From: Asticcacaulis endophyticus
Lineage (GTDB): Bacteria > Pseudomonadota > Alphaproteobacteria > Caulobacterales > Caulobacteraceae
DNA: 64,000 nt
Direction of reading: 5' to 3'
Assembly (NCBI RefSeq): GCF_014652575.1
Contig: NZ_BMZB01000008.1
Span: forward strand, 1 to 64,000
Under the pieces are notes generated by a model. It had not been told where the DNA came from. It saw only the letters and a program-made list of their open reading frames with translations, and did no database searches. The translations under genes were made by a program, and so were the position numbers. Shown here piece after piece: positions 16,568 through 25,095 of this stretch; position 1 is the stretch's first letter; every line of letters starts with the position of its first letter.

Positions 16568-18955
16568 TCAGTTCTTACCAAGGTAAATAACGGCGGTTGT
16601 GCCGGGTAATACGGTCAGCGAAGTTCTGTCGGTGGTCACGATGGTGCCGGAGACAAGGTCTTTAACGGGGGCCGTGCGTGCGGGCAGTTTAAGCTCAAAG
16701 CTTTTTTGCGCCGATGCATTGATCGCGACCAGATAAGGCCCGTAGGTCAATTGGTAGTAGTCCGCGCGTCCGGCATAGGGATTGTCTTCGCCCGGTACAT
16801 ATTTTGAACCGTCAGGCAGTTTGGCGACCGGATCTTTTTCACCGGCGGTCCAGACATCCCCATCGTCAGGATATTTAACCGTAAAGCGCGTGCCATTGAT
16901 GTGGGGATTGTTGGGACGGGTATAGAAGAGACCGCTGGGTTCATATTCCTGCCGGTCCAGAACGACGGTGGCCAGCCGGTCGGTTTGCGGGGTGATGTAA
17001 TGCACACGACCGACACCGCTGATGCCATAATTGGCGCGCCAGTACAGTGAGGCATAAAAGATGTCGTCGCCATGTTTCACGGCCACAACGCCATTCTCTT
17101 CGTCGGTAAAGACGAAATCAGGCTCTCCCTTCGACATGGGCAGCTTAAAGGGTTGCGCGGGCAGAGCGGAGAGGGTTTCAAATTCCTCCACGACATCTAT
17201 CAGCCCGATCGTGGCGCGCAGCGTCCTGGCCGTCATCATATGGTCTACGCTGGAGAAAAACTGGTTTTCGGCGATCTGCTGCTGAGCATAGGATATCAGC
17301 AGGGGATCTTGTGTCGCCACGGCCACCTGAAGCGGGGAGGATTCCCACGACGGTTTTTGCCCGTACATGACATCACCGGGGTAATACATGTCGCGCCAGC
17401 CGATGCCGGTTTCCAGTCGCATGGACTTATAGCCCTTCGCATCAGCATGGGGGACGCGGAAATATCCGCGCGCCTGTGCGATTTTCACCAGTTGATCGCG
17501 AATCTTGACATCGCCCGGTTGGCCTTTGGCGGGCCGTGTCGCGTCATAAAGGGCGGCAACCCAATCAAGGACTTCGCCGTATCCGCCGACATAGCCTAGC
17601 TCTTTGGTCAGCCCCTTAGCGGTGGTTTCAAAATAGTTTTTGGGCACGGAAAACTTCGCATCAGCCTCAGAGGCGGCATAGGTGGGTTCACCCTCATCAT
17701 TCAGGCTGCCGGTCCATGGTATCAGGCCGACAGATTCGTAAAAGAACGGCAATAGTTTCGCGCGCGCTTCGGCCTTTGGGCTGCCTATGGCGATCAGGCC
17801 CTCGTTAGTGTTCCAGATGCCATAGAGGTCCTTGATCATGGACTGGTTGGTGTAGAGCCTGCGGTTCTTTTTGTTCCATTCCCGGCTGTAGACGAACATG
17901 GCTTCATAGGCCTTGCGGCGGCTTATGGTTTTGCCGTCAGGCCCGGTGATTAAGACGTCCAGATCCTTTTGGATGAAGGGGCCGGTTATTTTTAGCGCTT
18001 CGCCCAGAAGCCCCAGACCAAACCAGCCGGGATTGGGCGTATTCACGTCATTGATAGCTATGTCGGAATTGGTTTTGAACTGATCATAATAGGTGTCCGC
18101 ACCTTTCAGAATGGCAGTCAGGTGATCGCGGTCATGGTAACCCGTCGTCCATTTCGTCTCAAAGGTTCGGGCCAGAAATGAGATTTCCATTTGATGAGGG
18201 GCGCGCCCCTGAAGCGACAGGGTTTTGGAGATCTGATCGTTAATGCGCGATCTGACCCGGTTCATCACCTCCGCGCCGTTTTCCGGATTAACGGACAATG
18301 GCATGGGTTTGCCGTCATTGCCCGCAAACTCAATCATTTTATCGGAGTGGACGATAAGCGCGTAAAGGCCGCGCGACGGCTCCGTCATGGGCTTTTGAAA
18401 CTTGGCGAGCTCAGCGCCGTAGCGCCAGATCGGGCCGGTCGCGCGCATCTGGCAGTCGATCCGTGATTTGCCCTGAGTGAGTGCTGCGGGCAGGGCATGG
18501 GTGACATAGTGAAAATGCCCCGGCTTTATTTTGCCGTGGGTGCCCTGATCGAGGATATCAATGTCACTGAGCTGGCGATAACCGACCTGTTTGCCATCGC
18601 AATACAGGGTCGTGCGGTTGGTCGAAATATCTGAGCCCCACAGGCGAACGGTCAGGTAATTTTGCTCATTGCCTTTGACCTTAAGGTGAAACGAGGCTGT
18701 GCCGCCGCGCCATTCATCAGTGTTCGCAGGCCCGGCTTTTAGCGGCAGAAGACGCCGCGCAGACTGGCCTAAACCGCCCGCAATGATGTCACTGGTGTCA
18801 GCCGTCAGACCGTGGGCGGCCTCGGATTTCATGTCGCCAAAGACCAGTATGTCGGTGTGGTCTGCGGCCAGAACCGGCAGGGGGGACGCGCCCAGCAACA
18901 AGGTAACGGCTAAGCCTGCGCGGGTCTTTCGCGCCAGTGTGTTTGAAACGGGCAT
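16568..18955 (-). CDS. Large exported protein of unknown family, probable helical-toroid glycan enzyme
   Basis: A 795-residue exported protein I cannot assign. A signal peptide runs through RAGLAVTLLLGASPLPVLA. Residues 25-150 resemble a carbohydrate-binding jelly roll (NYLTVRLWGSDIS). The middle is rich in helices with aromatic/acidic turns (WTTGYHDRDHLTAI, PNPGWFGLGLLGEALKI, GYVGGYGEVLDWVAALYD), as in (alpha/alpha)-toroid lyases and hydrolases. The last 90 residues look like a beta-sandwich. The ATG at 18955 follows GGAGAGG by 9 bases and is preferred to 18973. It is the first gene of an operon with the beta-helix glycosidase, and an operator lies 47 bp upstream. A lyase or glycosidase is likely, but unproven. 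Confidence 0.7.
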   Translation of the reverse strand: MPVSNTLARKTRAGLAVTLLLGASPLPVLAADHTDILVFGDMKSEAAHGLTADTSDIIAGGLGQSARRLLPLKAGPANTDEWRGGTASFHLKVKGNEQNYLTVRLWGSDISTNRTTLYCDGKQVGYRQLSDIDILDQGTHGKIKPGHFHYVTHALPAALTQGKSRIDCQMRATGPIWRYGAELAKFQKPMTEPSRGLYALIVHSDKMIEFAGNDGKPMPLSVNPENGAEVMNRVRSRINDQISKTLSLQGRAPHQMEISFLARTFETKWTTGYHDRDHLTAILKGADTYYDQFKTNSDIAINDVNTPNPGWFGLGLLGEALKITGPFIQKDLDVLITGPDGKTISRRKAYEAMFVYSREWNKKNRRLYTNQSMIKDLYGIWNTNEGLIAIGSPKAEARAKLLPFFYESVGLIPWTGSLNDEGEPTYAASEADAKFSVPKNYFETTAKGLTKELGYVGGYGEVLDWVAALYDATRPAKGQPGDVKIRDQLVKIAQARGYFRVPHADAKGYKSMRLETGIGWRDMYYPGDVMYGQKPSWESSPLQVAVATQDPLLISYAQQQIAENQFFSSVDHMMTARTLRATIGLIDVVEEFETLSALPAQPFKLPMSKGEPDFVFTDEENGVVAVKHGDDIFYASLYWRANYGISGVGRVHYITPQTDRLATVVLDRQEYEPSGLFYTRPNNPHINGTRFTVKYPDDGDVWTAGEKDPVAKLPDGSKYVPGEDNPYAGRADYYQLTYGPYLVAINASAQKSFELKLPARTAPVKDLVSGTIVTTDRTSLTVLPGTTAVIYLGKN

Positions 18956-19001
18956 CTTTTGTTTCCTCTCCATTTACCCCGATGAGGCATGGATGATTTT
19001 C

Positions 19002-19015
19002 TGATATCGATATCA
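19002..19015. promoter_or_regulatory. LacI-type operator, copy 2
   Basis: Perfect TGATATCGATATCA, 47 bp upstream of the 795-residue unknown gene on the minus strand. It shares the divergent intergenic region with copies 3 and 4. Confidence 0.8.
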
Positions 19016-19092
19016 TAATTGAGGCGGAAATGGCGGGTTGTCAAGCCGGTATATTGGCGCGAAGGGGGCGGTGGTGCCTGTAAATTTTTTAT

Positions 19093-19106
19093 TGATATCG
19101 ATAACA
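19093..19106. promoter_or_regulatory. LacI-type operator, copy 3 (one mismatch)
   Basis: TGATATCGATAACA in the 400-bp divergent control region between the minus-strand and plus-strand glycan operons. It is 91 bp from copy 2 and 203 bp from copy 4; multiple sites of this kind allow repression by DNA looping. Confidence 0.65.
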
Positions 19107-19295
19107 AATTGATGTAGCTATGCACATGTCAGGATTTGTTTTTTGCCTGACCATAGCCACTTTGACTATGTTTGCGTGTTTCCGGTGGAATCGCCCTCTA
19201 TTTCTGCCGGCGCCTTTGGATTCCCTCCATAGGCATCCTTCCCTACGACCTTTCAGCGGCCGCGACACATTTGTGTTCCGGTCGCTTTTTTTATT

Positions 19296-19309
19296 TGATA
19301 TCGATATCA
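19296..19309. promoter_or_regulatory. LacI-type operator, copy 4
   Basis: Perfect TGATATCGATATCA, about 50 bp upstream of the GTG start of the SUMF1-GH43-GH97-GH43 operon. Its distance to copy 2 is 294 bp, close to a whole number of helical turns. Confidence 0.8.
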
Positions 19310-19358
19310 TTATGTGTAGTCTGGCGGGATAAAAAGAATAATCAGAGGAAATGCTGCC

Positions 19359-20135
19359 GTGGGTATCAACATGATGGCCATTTGCGCCCGCCTTTCAGGG
19401 GTGGGCGTATCAGTTGCGGGTCTATGCCTTGCGGGGTCTGTGCTCGCGTCGGCGGATGATTTGCCGCACATGGTGCTTGTGCCGGGCGGGGCGTTTGATA
19501 TGGGCTCCAAACCCGCAGAACCGGGCCGGGAGGGCGATGAAGCGCCGCGCCACCGCGTAGTCCTGAAACCCTTTTATGTGTCTCAGCATGAGGTCACCGA
19601 GTCTCAGTGGAACGCCTGCGTGTCGGCGCAAGCGTGCAAGCCTTTGCGGCAGTCATCGGGCCCGCAATATCCGGCATGGGATTTACGCTGGAAGGAAGCC
19701 GAGGCCTATGTAGGGTGGTTGTCTGAAACGACCGGTCTGAAATACCGCTTTCTGACCGAGGCCGAGTGGGAATATGCGGCGCGCGCGGGAACGGATACAC
19801 TTTACCACACGGGCGATACTATCTCACCCGCGCAGGCCAACTATGCGGCGTCGGGTCTGGGGCGGGTCGGGCCGGTCGGGCAATATAAGCCCAATCACTT
19901 CGGGCTTTATGATATGCACGGTAATGTCTGGGAGTGGGTGGCCGACTGTTATCGCGAGTCAGGTTACTATCAGGCCCCGGCGGATGGCCGAGCGGTAGCT
20001 GATCCGGACTGTCACATGCATGTTTTGCGCGGTGGTGCGTTCGATACGCGGCCGGAGCAACTGAGAAGTGCTTATCGGTTCCGCGCTCAATTTGGTGGTC
20101 CCGGTGTGGGCTTGCGCGTCGCACGGGAGCCGTAA
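19359..20135 (+). CDS. Exported SUMF1/formylglycine-enzyme-fold protein
   Basis: A 258-residue protein with a signal peptide (VSVAGLCLAGSVLASADD) and a complete FGE-sulfatase-type fold: MVLVPGGAFDMGSKPAEPG, FYVSQHEVTESQWNACV, YRFLTEAEWEYAARAG, GLYDMHGNVWEWVADCY and LRGGAFDTRPEQLRSAYRFR. The pair of cysteines that binds copper near the C-terminus of true formylglycine-generating enzymes is not present in the final block, and no sulfatase is encoded nearby, so it is probably not a sulfatase activator. GTG start with AGAGG about 10 bases upstream; ATG at 19371 is an alternative. First gene of a four-gene operon. Confidence 0.8.
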   Translation: MGINMMAICARLSGVGVSVAGLCLAGSVLASADDLPHMVLVPGGAFDMGSKPAEPGREGDEAPRHRVVLKPFYVSQHEVTESQWNACVSAQACKPLRQSSGPQYPAWDLRWKEAEAYVGWLSETTGLKYRFLTEAEWEYAARAGTDTLYHTGDTISPAQANYAASGLGRVGPVGQYKPNHFGLYDMHGNVWEWVADCYRESGYYQAPADGRAVADPDCHMHVLRGGAFDTRPEQLRSAYRFRAQFGGPGVGLRVAREP

Positions 20136-20136
20136 G

Positions 20137-21219
20137 ATGAGACTATTATTCCTCTCGGTATTGTGTCTGCTGCTGGCACCGGTCGCCGGGGCTGAGACCG
20201 CTATGCGTTCCGGCACCATTTCGCCGGGAGCGCTCTGGCCGGATGATAAGGGCGTGCATATCAACGCCCATGGCGGCGGCATTTTACAGCATGACGGCGT
20301 CTATTACTGGTTCGGCGAGCACAAGATCGCGGGTGATGCGGGCAACAGAGCCCATGTCGGCGTTCATGTCTACAGTTCGCGCAATCTCATCAACTGGAAG
20401 GACGAAGGCATCGCCTTGTCAGTGGTCGATGATCCGATGAGCGACATTGTGCGCGGATCGGTGATCGAGCGGCCCAAGGTGATCTATAACGCAAAGACCC
20501 GAAAGTTCGTGATGTGGTTCCATCTGGAGCTTAAGGGGCTGGGCTATAAGTCTGCGCGTTCGGCCGTTGCGGTCGCCGATACCGTCACCGGGCCATACCA
20601 CTATGTTAACTCGTTTCGCCCCAACGCCGGTATCTGGCCGCTAAATCTGTCTGAGGCAGATAAAGATCCGGCCCGAACCGTTGTGGCGCGTGACTTTGAG
20701 ACCGGGCAAATGGCCCGCGATATGACCCTGTTTGTCGATGATGATGGTGCGGCCTATCACCTTTATGCCTCCGAAGAAAATCACACCCTTCATATCTCCC
20801 GCCTTACGGATGATTACATGCGGCCTGCCGGAGACTATGCGCGCATGCTGCCCATGGGCAATGATGAGGCCCCGGCCATATTTAAGCATAAGGGCAAATA
20901 TTATCTGATCACGTCCGGCCTGACCGGATGGGCACCGAACCCGGCCAAGTCCTATGTGGCGGATCATATATTCGGCCCGTGGACGGCGCTCGGTAATCCG
21001 GTGCGCGGCACGCTTGAGCAACAGGCCATAACCTTCGGCGGGCAATCGACCTTCGTTCTGCCCTATGGCAATGGCCATATCTTCATGGGCGATATATGGC
21101 GGCCGAAGGATGCCATTGATGGCCGTTACCTGTGGCTGCCGATTGAGTGGGACAAGGATAAACCGGTGATCCGTTGGTACGACACCTGGAATTTGAAAAC
21201 TTTGGAGACGCCGCAATGA
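20137..21219 (+). CDS. GH43 glycosidase, exo-beta-1,3-galactosidase-like
   Basis: A 360-residue secreted five-bladed beta-propeller enzyme with signal peptide MRLLFLSVLCLLLAPVAGAE. It matches the GH43 group that includes galactan 1,3-beta-galactosidases: HINAHGGGILQHDGVYYWFG near the N-terminus, IERPKVIYNAKTRKFVMWFH with Glu111, and ARDMTLFVDDDGAAYHLY with Asp195. It should remove terminal galactose (or arabinose) from side chains. The ATG lies 1 bp after the SUMF1-gene stop; the longer frame from 20068 lies within that gene. Its stop overlaps the GH97 start (ATGA). Confidence 0.85.
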   Translation: MRLLFLSVLCLLLAPVAGAETAMRSGTISPGALWPDDKGVHINAHGGGILQHDGVYYWFGEHKIAGDAGNRAHVGVHVYSSRNLINWKDEGIALSVVDDPMSDIVRGSVIERPKVIYNAKTRKFVMWFHLELKGLGYKSARSAVAVADTVTGPYHYVNSFRPNAGIWPLNLSEADKDPARTVVARDFETGQMARDMTLFVDDDGAAYHLYASEENHTLHISRLTDDYMRPAGDYARMLPMGNDEAPAIFKHKGKYYLITSGLTGWAPNPAKSYVADHIFGPWTALGNPVRGTLEQQAITFGGQSTFVLPYGNGHIFMGDIWRPKDAIDGRYLWLPIEWDKDKPVIRWYDTWNLKTLETPQ

Positions 21220-23174
21220 CCCCGACCCGCCGCCAGATTATGAGCTTAACCGCCGCCGGTGTGGCTTCATTGAACGCGGTCGCGGCAACGGCTCAGACCA
21301 GCGGCCATATGGCTGTGGAATCTCCGGACAAGCGCTTGCAGGTGGTCGTCGATGTGTCGGGGGCCGTGCCGAACTGGAGTGCCCGCTTCGATGGCCGCGA
21401 TATCCTGCTGCCGTCGGATCTGGGCCTATGGCTGGCCGAGGGGCGGTTGCTGGGGGAGGGGGCGCAGTTTATGGGCATGACCCCAAAATCGCACTCCGGG
21501 ACATGGAGCCCAGTGCTCGGGCAATCTAGCGTTTACGACGCGACCTCACAGGAAGTGACGCTTCAGTTCGCCGACCCAAAATCCAGCGCCCGGTTCAATA
21601 TCATCATCCGCGTGTTTAATGGCGCGGCGGCTGTGCGCTATCAATTGGTCAGCTTGCCCAAAGGCAAGCGGTTGCGGTTGATGGGTGAGCGCACTCAGTT
21701 CCGGTTTCCGGACAGCGCGCGGATATATTCCAGCCGCGACGAAGGCGATATCCATGTCTCTGCCCAGAACCGGCTGGCACCGCTGGAGCATCCGGACCTT
21801 ACCATATCATCAGACCGCGGCGCCTATGCTGACCTGCCCCTGACGGTGGATGTCGGCAATGGGACCTTTGCCTATGTGGCCGAATCCGATCGCCTGCATT
21901 ACCCGCGCTGCATGGTAAAGCCCCACGAAAAGGGCGGGCTGGTGACCTATCTCATGCGCTATCCCGGACGGGCGACCGGCTGGGGCGGGGAAGACGATAC
22001 ACCGGAAGAGGCTGAGTTCGATATTGATGTCGGCCAGAAAACGCCGTGGCGTATCCTGCTGGCGGCGGACAGCGCCAAGGGCCTGATTGAACAGCACCGC
22101 ATTGTGCCGACACTGGCCACGGCCAACCAGTTGGGGGATGTGTCCTGGGTCAGACCCGGTCGGGCGTTTCGGATCATGAAGCCTTATTCGACAGAGGCGT
22201 CGCTAAAAGCCGTCGATTTCGCGGATCAGCACAAAATTGAATATGTTCTGTTCGACGCGCATTGGTATGGCGATGGCACGGATGCGTCTGAGCCGACCTA
22301 CCCGATCAAGGCGCTCGATCTGCAACGGGTGATAGATTATGCCAAAACCAAAAAGATTGGCGTCATGCTCTATATCGACCGTGTGGCGGTCACTCGGGCG
22401 CTCGATGCCATGTGCAAGCTCTACCAGAAATGGGGCGTGGCCGGTGTCAAGCTCGGCTTTATGTGGGAAGGTCGCCAGTCGGACGTTGATTTCATCCATA
22501 AGGTGGTGAAAGCCTTTGGCGAGCATAGGATGGTGGTCAACCTGCATGATAATCTGCGGCCCGCGGGTTTAGAGCGCACCTTGCCCAACTATCTGACGCT
22601 GGAAGGGGTTAAGGGCAATGAGCAGTTTCCTGCCGCCCGTCATCATGTCAATCTGGCTTTCACGCGCCCGATTGCCGGGCCGATCGACTACACCATCTGC
22701 TATGCGCAGGAACGCAATCAGACGACCAATGCCCATCAACTGGCGCTGGCGGTGACTTGCTACAGTCCGCTGACCCTGCTCTACTGGTACGATAAGCCCG
22801 AAAAATATGCCGATAAGCCGTGGCCGGAACTGAAATGGTTCGACGACTGCCCGACCACCTGGGATGAGACGCGCGCCATCGCCGGGGAGATCGGTGAATA
22901 TGTCGTCATCGCCCGTCGCAAAGGGGATGTCTGGTATCTGGGGGCCATTACCAATGAGATGGAGCGCCGTCTGGAGATCGACCTGTCATTCTTGGGCGGT
23001 GGAAGCTGGACCGCGACACGCTATATGGATGGTAATCTGAGCCGTCCGGCCTATAAGACAGCAGTGAAAATTGAAACGGTGGAGGTCATGGCCACGTCAC
23101 GCCTGAAGCTGCAACTCAATGCGGCGGGCGGGCAGGCTATCCGTTTCGTACGCACAGGAGCCGGGAAAATCTGA
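21216..23174 (+). CDS. GH97 glycoside hydrolase
   Basis: A 652-residue exported enzyme with a Tat-like leader (TPTRRQIMSLTAAGVASLNA). The N-terminal beta-supersandwich is followed by a TIM barrel and a C-terminal sheet, as in GH97 alpha-glucosidases/alpha-galactosidases. In AGVKLGFMWEGRQSD, Gly414 occupies the place of the nucleophile Asp of retaining members, while VNLHDNLRPAG (Asp445) aligns with the HE motif of inverting members and Glu469 (GVKGNEQ) with the acid. This suggests an inverting mechanism with Asp in place of Glu. The start ATG overlaps the GH43 stop; its own stop overlaps the next start (TGATG). Confidence 0.85.
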   Translation: MTPTRRQIMSLTAAGVASLNAVAATAQTSGHMAVESPDKRLQVVVDVSGAVPNWSARFDGRDILLPSDLGLWLAEGRLLGEGAQFMGMTPKSHSGTWSPVLGQSSVYDATSQEVTLQFADPKSSARFNIIIRVFNGAAAVRYQLVSLPKGKRLRLMGERTQFRFPDSARIYSSRDEGDIHVSAQNRLAPLEHPDLTISSDRGAYADLPLTVDVGNGTFAYVAESDRLHYPRCMVKPHEKGGLVTYLMRYPGRATGWGGEDDTPEEAEFDIDVGQKTPWRILLAADSAKGLIEQHRIVPTLATANQLGDVSWVRPGRAFRIMKPYSTEASLKAVDFADQHKIEYVLFDAHWYGDGTDASEPTYPIKALDLQRVIDYAKTKKIGVMLYIDRVAVTRALDAMCKLYQKWGVAGVKLGFMWEGRQSDVDFIHKVVKAFGEHRMVVNLHDNLRPAGLERTLPNYLTLEGVKGNEQFPAARHHVNLAFTRPIAGPIDYTICYAQERNQTTNAHQLALAVTCYSPLTLLYWYDKPEKYADKPWPELKWFDDCPTTWDETRAIAGEIGEYVVIARRKGDVWYLGAITNEMERRLEIDLSFLGGGSWTATRYMDGNLSRPAYKTAVKIETVEVMATSRLKLQLNAAGGQAIRFVRTGAGKI

Positions 23175-24928
23175 TGAAGGCTATAGTGTCCATATTGCTG
23201 GCGGGACTGTTTCTGCCGGTGGTAGCTCAGGCTGCCGAGCCGCCGCTGGTCGTGCCCGATACCCGCATGCCGTCAGGTGTGTGGATATCGGATCAGGGGG
23301 ACGGCACCTATATTAATCCGGTGCTTCAGGGCGATTATTCTGATCCCGATGTGGTGCGGGTTGAGGATGACTATTACCTGACGGCCTCCAGCTTTACCAA
23401 TGTGCCGGGGCTGCCCATTCTGCACTCCAAAGATCTGGTCAACTGGACTCTGATCGGCCACGCACTGGCGCGCAATGTGCCGGAGGCTCATCATGCCGTG
23501 CCGCGGCGCGGGGGCGGTGTCTGGGCGCCTGCCATTCGCCACCACAATGGCAAGTTTATGATCTATTATCCCGATCCGGATTTCGGGATATTTCTGGTGA
23601 CCGCCGTGGACCCAAAGGGGCCGTGGAGTGCGCCGGTTCTGGTGGATAGTACCAAGGGCGCCATTGATCCGGCCCCCTTCTGGGATACGGATGGTCAGGG
23701 CTATCTCGTGATAGGTTTTGCCGGATCGCGGGCGGGTATTAAAAACATCATTACGCTGAAAAAGCTCAATGCCGACGGCACAAAAACGGTTGATGAGGGT
23801 GTGCGCATTATCGAAGGCGATAAACTGCCCAAGGTTAAAACCTCGCAAGGGCTGATGCCGTGGTTCACCACCGAAGGCCCCAAGCTCTATAAGCGCGGCG
23901 AATGGTATTACATCTTTGCGCCGTCGGGTTCGGTCAAAGGCGGCTGGCAGGGCGTGTTCCGCTCGAAATCAATTTATGGCCCTTATGAGGGGCGAAGCGT
24001 AATCGATCAGGGCAATACCGACATGAACGGCCCGCATCAGGGCGCGTGGGTCGATACGGCCCCAAAAAATGGAAAACCGGGTGAAGACTGGTTCCTGCAT
24101 TTTCAGGACACGGATTCCTATGGCCGCCGCGTTATGCTGCAACCGATGCATTGGCAAAAGGACGGCTGGCCGATCATCGGTGAGCGTCAAAAAGGTCAGG
24201 TCTATGGTCAGCCGGTCTGGCGTCACAAGAAGCCTGCCTTGCCCTCGCAGCCAATCGCCCGCAACCCGGTGGATGATGATTTTGACAATGGCTATCACCT
24301 CGGCTGGCAATGGAGTTCTAATCCCGGCGACGACTGGGTTGACCAGTCGGTCAAAGGCGCGCTGCGCCTTAAATCCGTATCGTCACCGGTCAATCTGTGG
24401 GAAGCGGGCAATCTGCTGACCCAGAAACTGCCGGGCATGGGTTTCAGTGCGGCGACAAAGTTGACATTAACGCCCAATCTGGCCGGGGAACGTGCGGGTT
24501 TGCTGGTTCTGGGTTATGATTACGGCTGGATCGGGCTGGAAAATACCGCAGATGGTGTCAAGCTGGTGCAGGTCACACGACCGCGCGCCAATGCCGGAGG
24601 CAGCGAGACGGTTCTGACGGCACCGGTGCGTGTTGACGGGCCGGTCTGGGTGCGCGCCCGGTTTGAGCCGGTAACGGTCGCAGACCCTGTGCCGCAGTTT
24701 CCCCATTACTGGCCGTCAATGTTGCGCTCGACCCACGCCAGGGTGGCGTTCAGCTACAGTCTGGACGGGGTGAGTTTCACGCCGGTAGGGACGGGCATGA
24801 TGACGCAGCCGGGGCGATGGGTCGGCACGCAGATAGGCTTGTTTGCGCAGGCCGCGTCAGGTACACCGGCGTTTGTGGCCACCCGTGTCGGCTATGCGCA
24901 GTTCGATAATTTCAGCGTGGTGCCTTGA
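23174..24928 (+). CDS. GH43 beta-xylosidase/alpha-L-arabinofuranosidase-type enzyme
   Basis: A 584-residue secreted enzyme: signal peptide MKAIVSILLAGLFLPVVAQA, GH43 propeller at about 45-355 and a C-terminal beta-sandwich at 365-584 as in two-domain GH43 xylosidases. The catalytic triad is visible: base Asp57 (DYSDPDVV), modulator Asp165 (AIDPAPFW) and acid Glu234 (FTTEGPKLY). It probably cleaves arabinose, xylose or galactose residues from side chains released by other enzymes of the locus. It is the last gene of the operon; the next gene starts 167 bp downstream, behind two inverted repeats. Confidence 0.9.
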   Translation: MKAIVSILLAGLFLPVVAQAAEPPLVVPDTRMPSGVWISDQGDGTYINPVLQGDYSDPDVVRVEDDYYLTASSFTNVPGLPILHSKDLVNWTLIGHALARNVPEAHHAVPRRGGGVWAPAIRHHNGKFMIYYPDPDFGIFLVTAVDPKGPWSAPVLVDSTKGAIDPAPFWDTDGQGYLVIGFAGSRAGIKNIITLKKLNADGTKTVDEGVRIIEGDKLPKVKTSQGLMPWFTTEGPKLYKRGEWYYIFAPSGSVKGGWQGVFRSKSIYGPYEGRSVIDQGNTDMNGPHQGAWVDTAPKNGKPGEDWFLHFQDTDSYGRRVMLQPMHWQKDGWPIIGERQKGQVYGQPVWRHKKPALPSQPIARNPVDDDFDNGYHLGWQWSSNPGDDWVDQSVKGALRLKSVSSPVNLWEAGNLLTQKLPGMGFSAATKLTLTPNLAGERAGLLVLGYDYGWIGLENTADGVKLVQVTRPRANAGGSETVLTAPVRVDGPVWVRARFEPVTVADPVPQFPHYWPSMLRSTHARVAFSYSLDGVSFTPVGTGMMTQPGRWVGTQIGLFAQAASGTPAFVATRVGYAQFDNFSVVP

Positions 24929-24956
24929 GGCCTTATTGCGCTGCCAGAGCGTTTTC

Positions 24957-24980
24957 CCATCAAGTGGAATCACTTGATGG
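24957..24980. repeat. Perfect short palindromic hairpin
   Basis: CCATCAAGTG, 4-base spacer, CACTTGATGG: a 10-bp perfect stem. It has no T-tract, so it is a poor terminator. It resembles the intergenic palindromic (REP-like) elements common in alphaproteobacteria. Confidence 0.6.
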
Positions 24981-25006
24981 ATCAGAAAGAGCGACCACTA
25001 AAAAAT

Positions 25007-25047
25007 TAGAGCAAATTTACGATGCAATATGATCGAAATTTGCTCTA
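25007..25047. repeat. 12-bp inverted repeat upstream of the LacI gene
   Basis: TAGAGCAAATTT (25007-25018) and AAATTTGCTCTA (25036-25047) form a perfect inverted repeat with a 17-base loop, 49 bp before the LacI start codon. It differs from the TGATATCGATATCA sites. It may be part of the adjacent palindromic repeat element or a site for control of the regulator gene. Confidence 0.6.
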
Positions 25048-25095
25048 TTAAATAGCTGTTCTAATTCGCGTTATCTGAATCGCTAGGGATATAAA

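Noticed and set aside
20641-21216. 191-codon open frame on the minus strand
   Set aside because: Antisense to the GH43 gene, which is part of an overlapping plus-strand operon.
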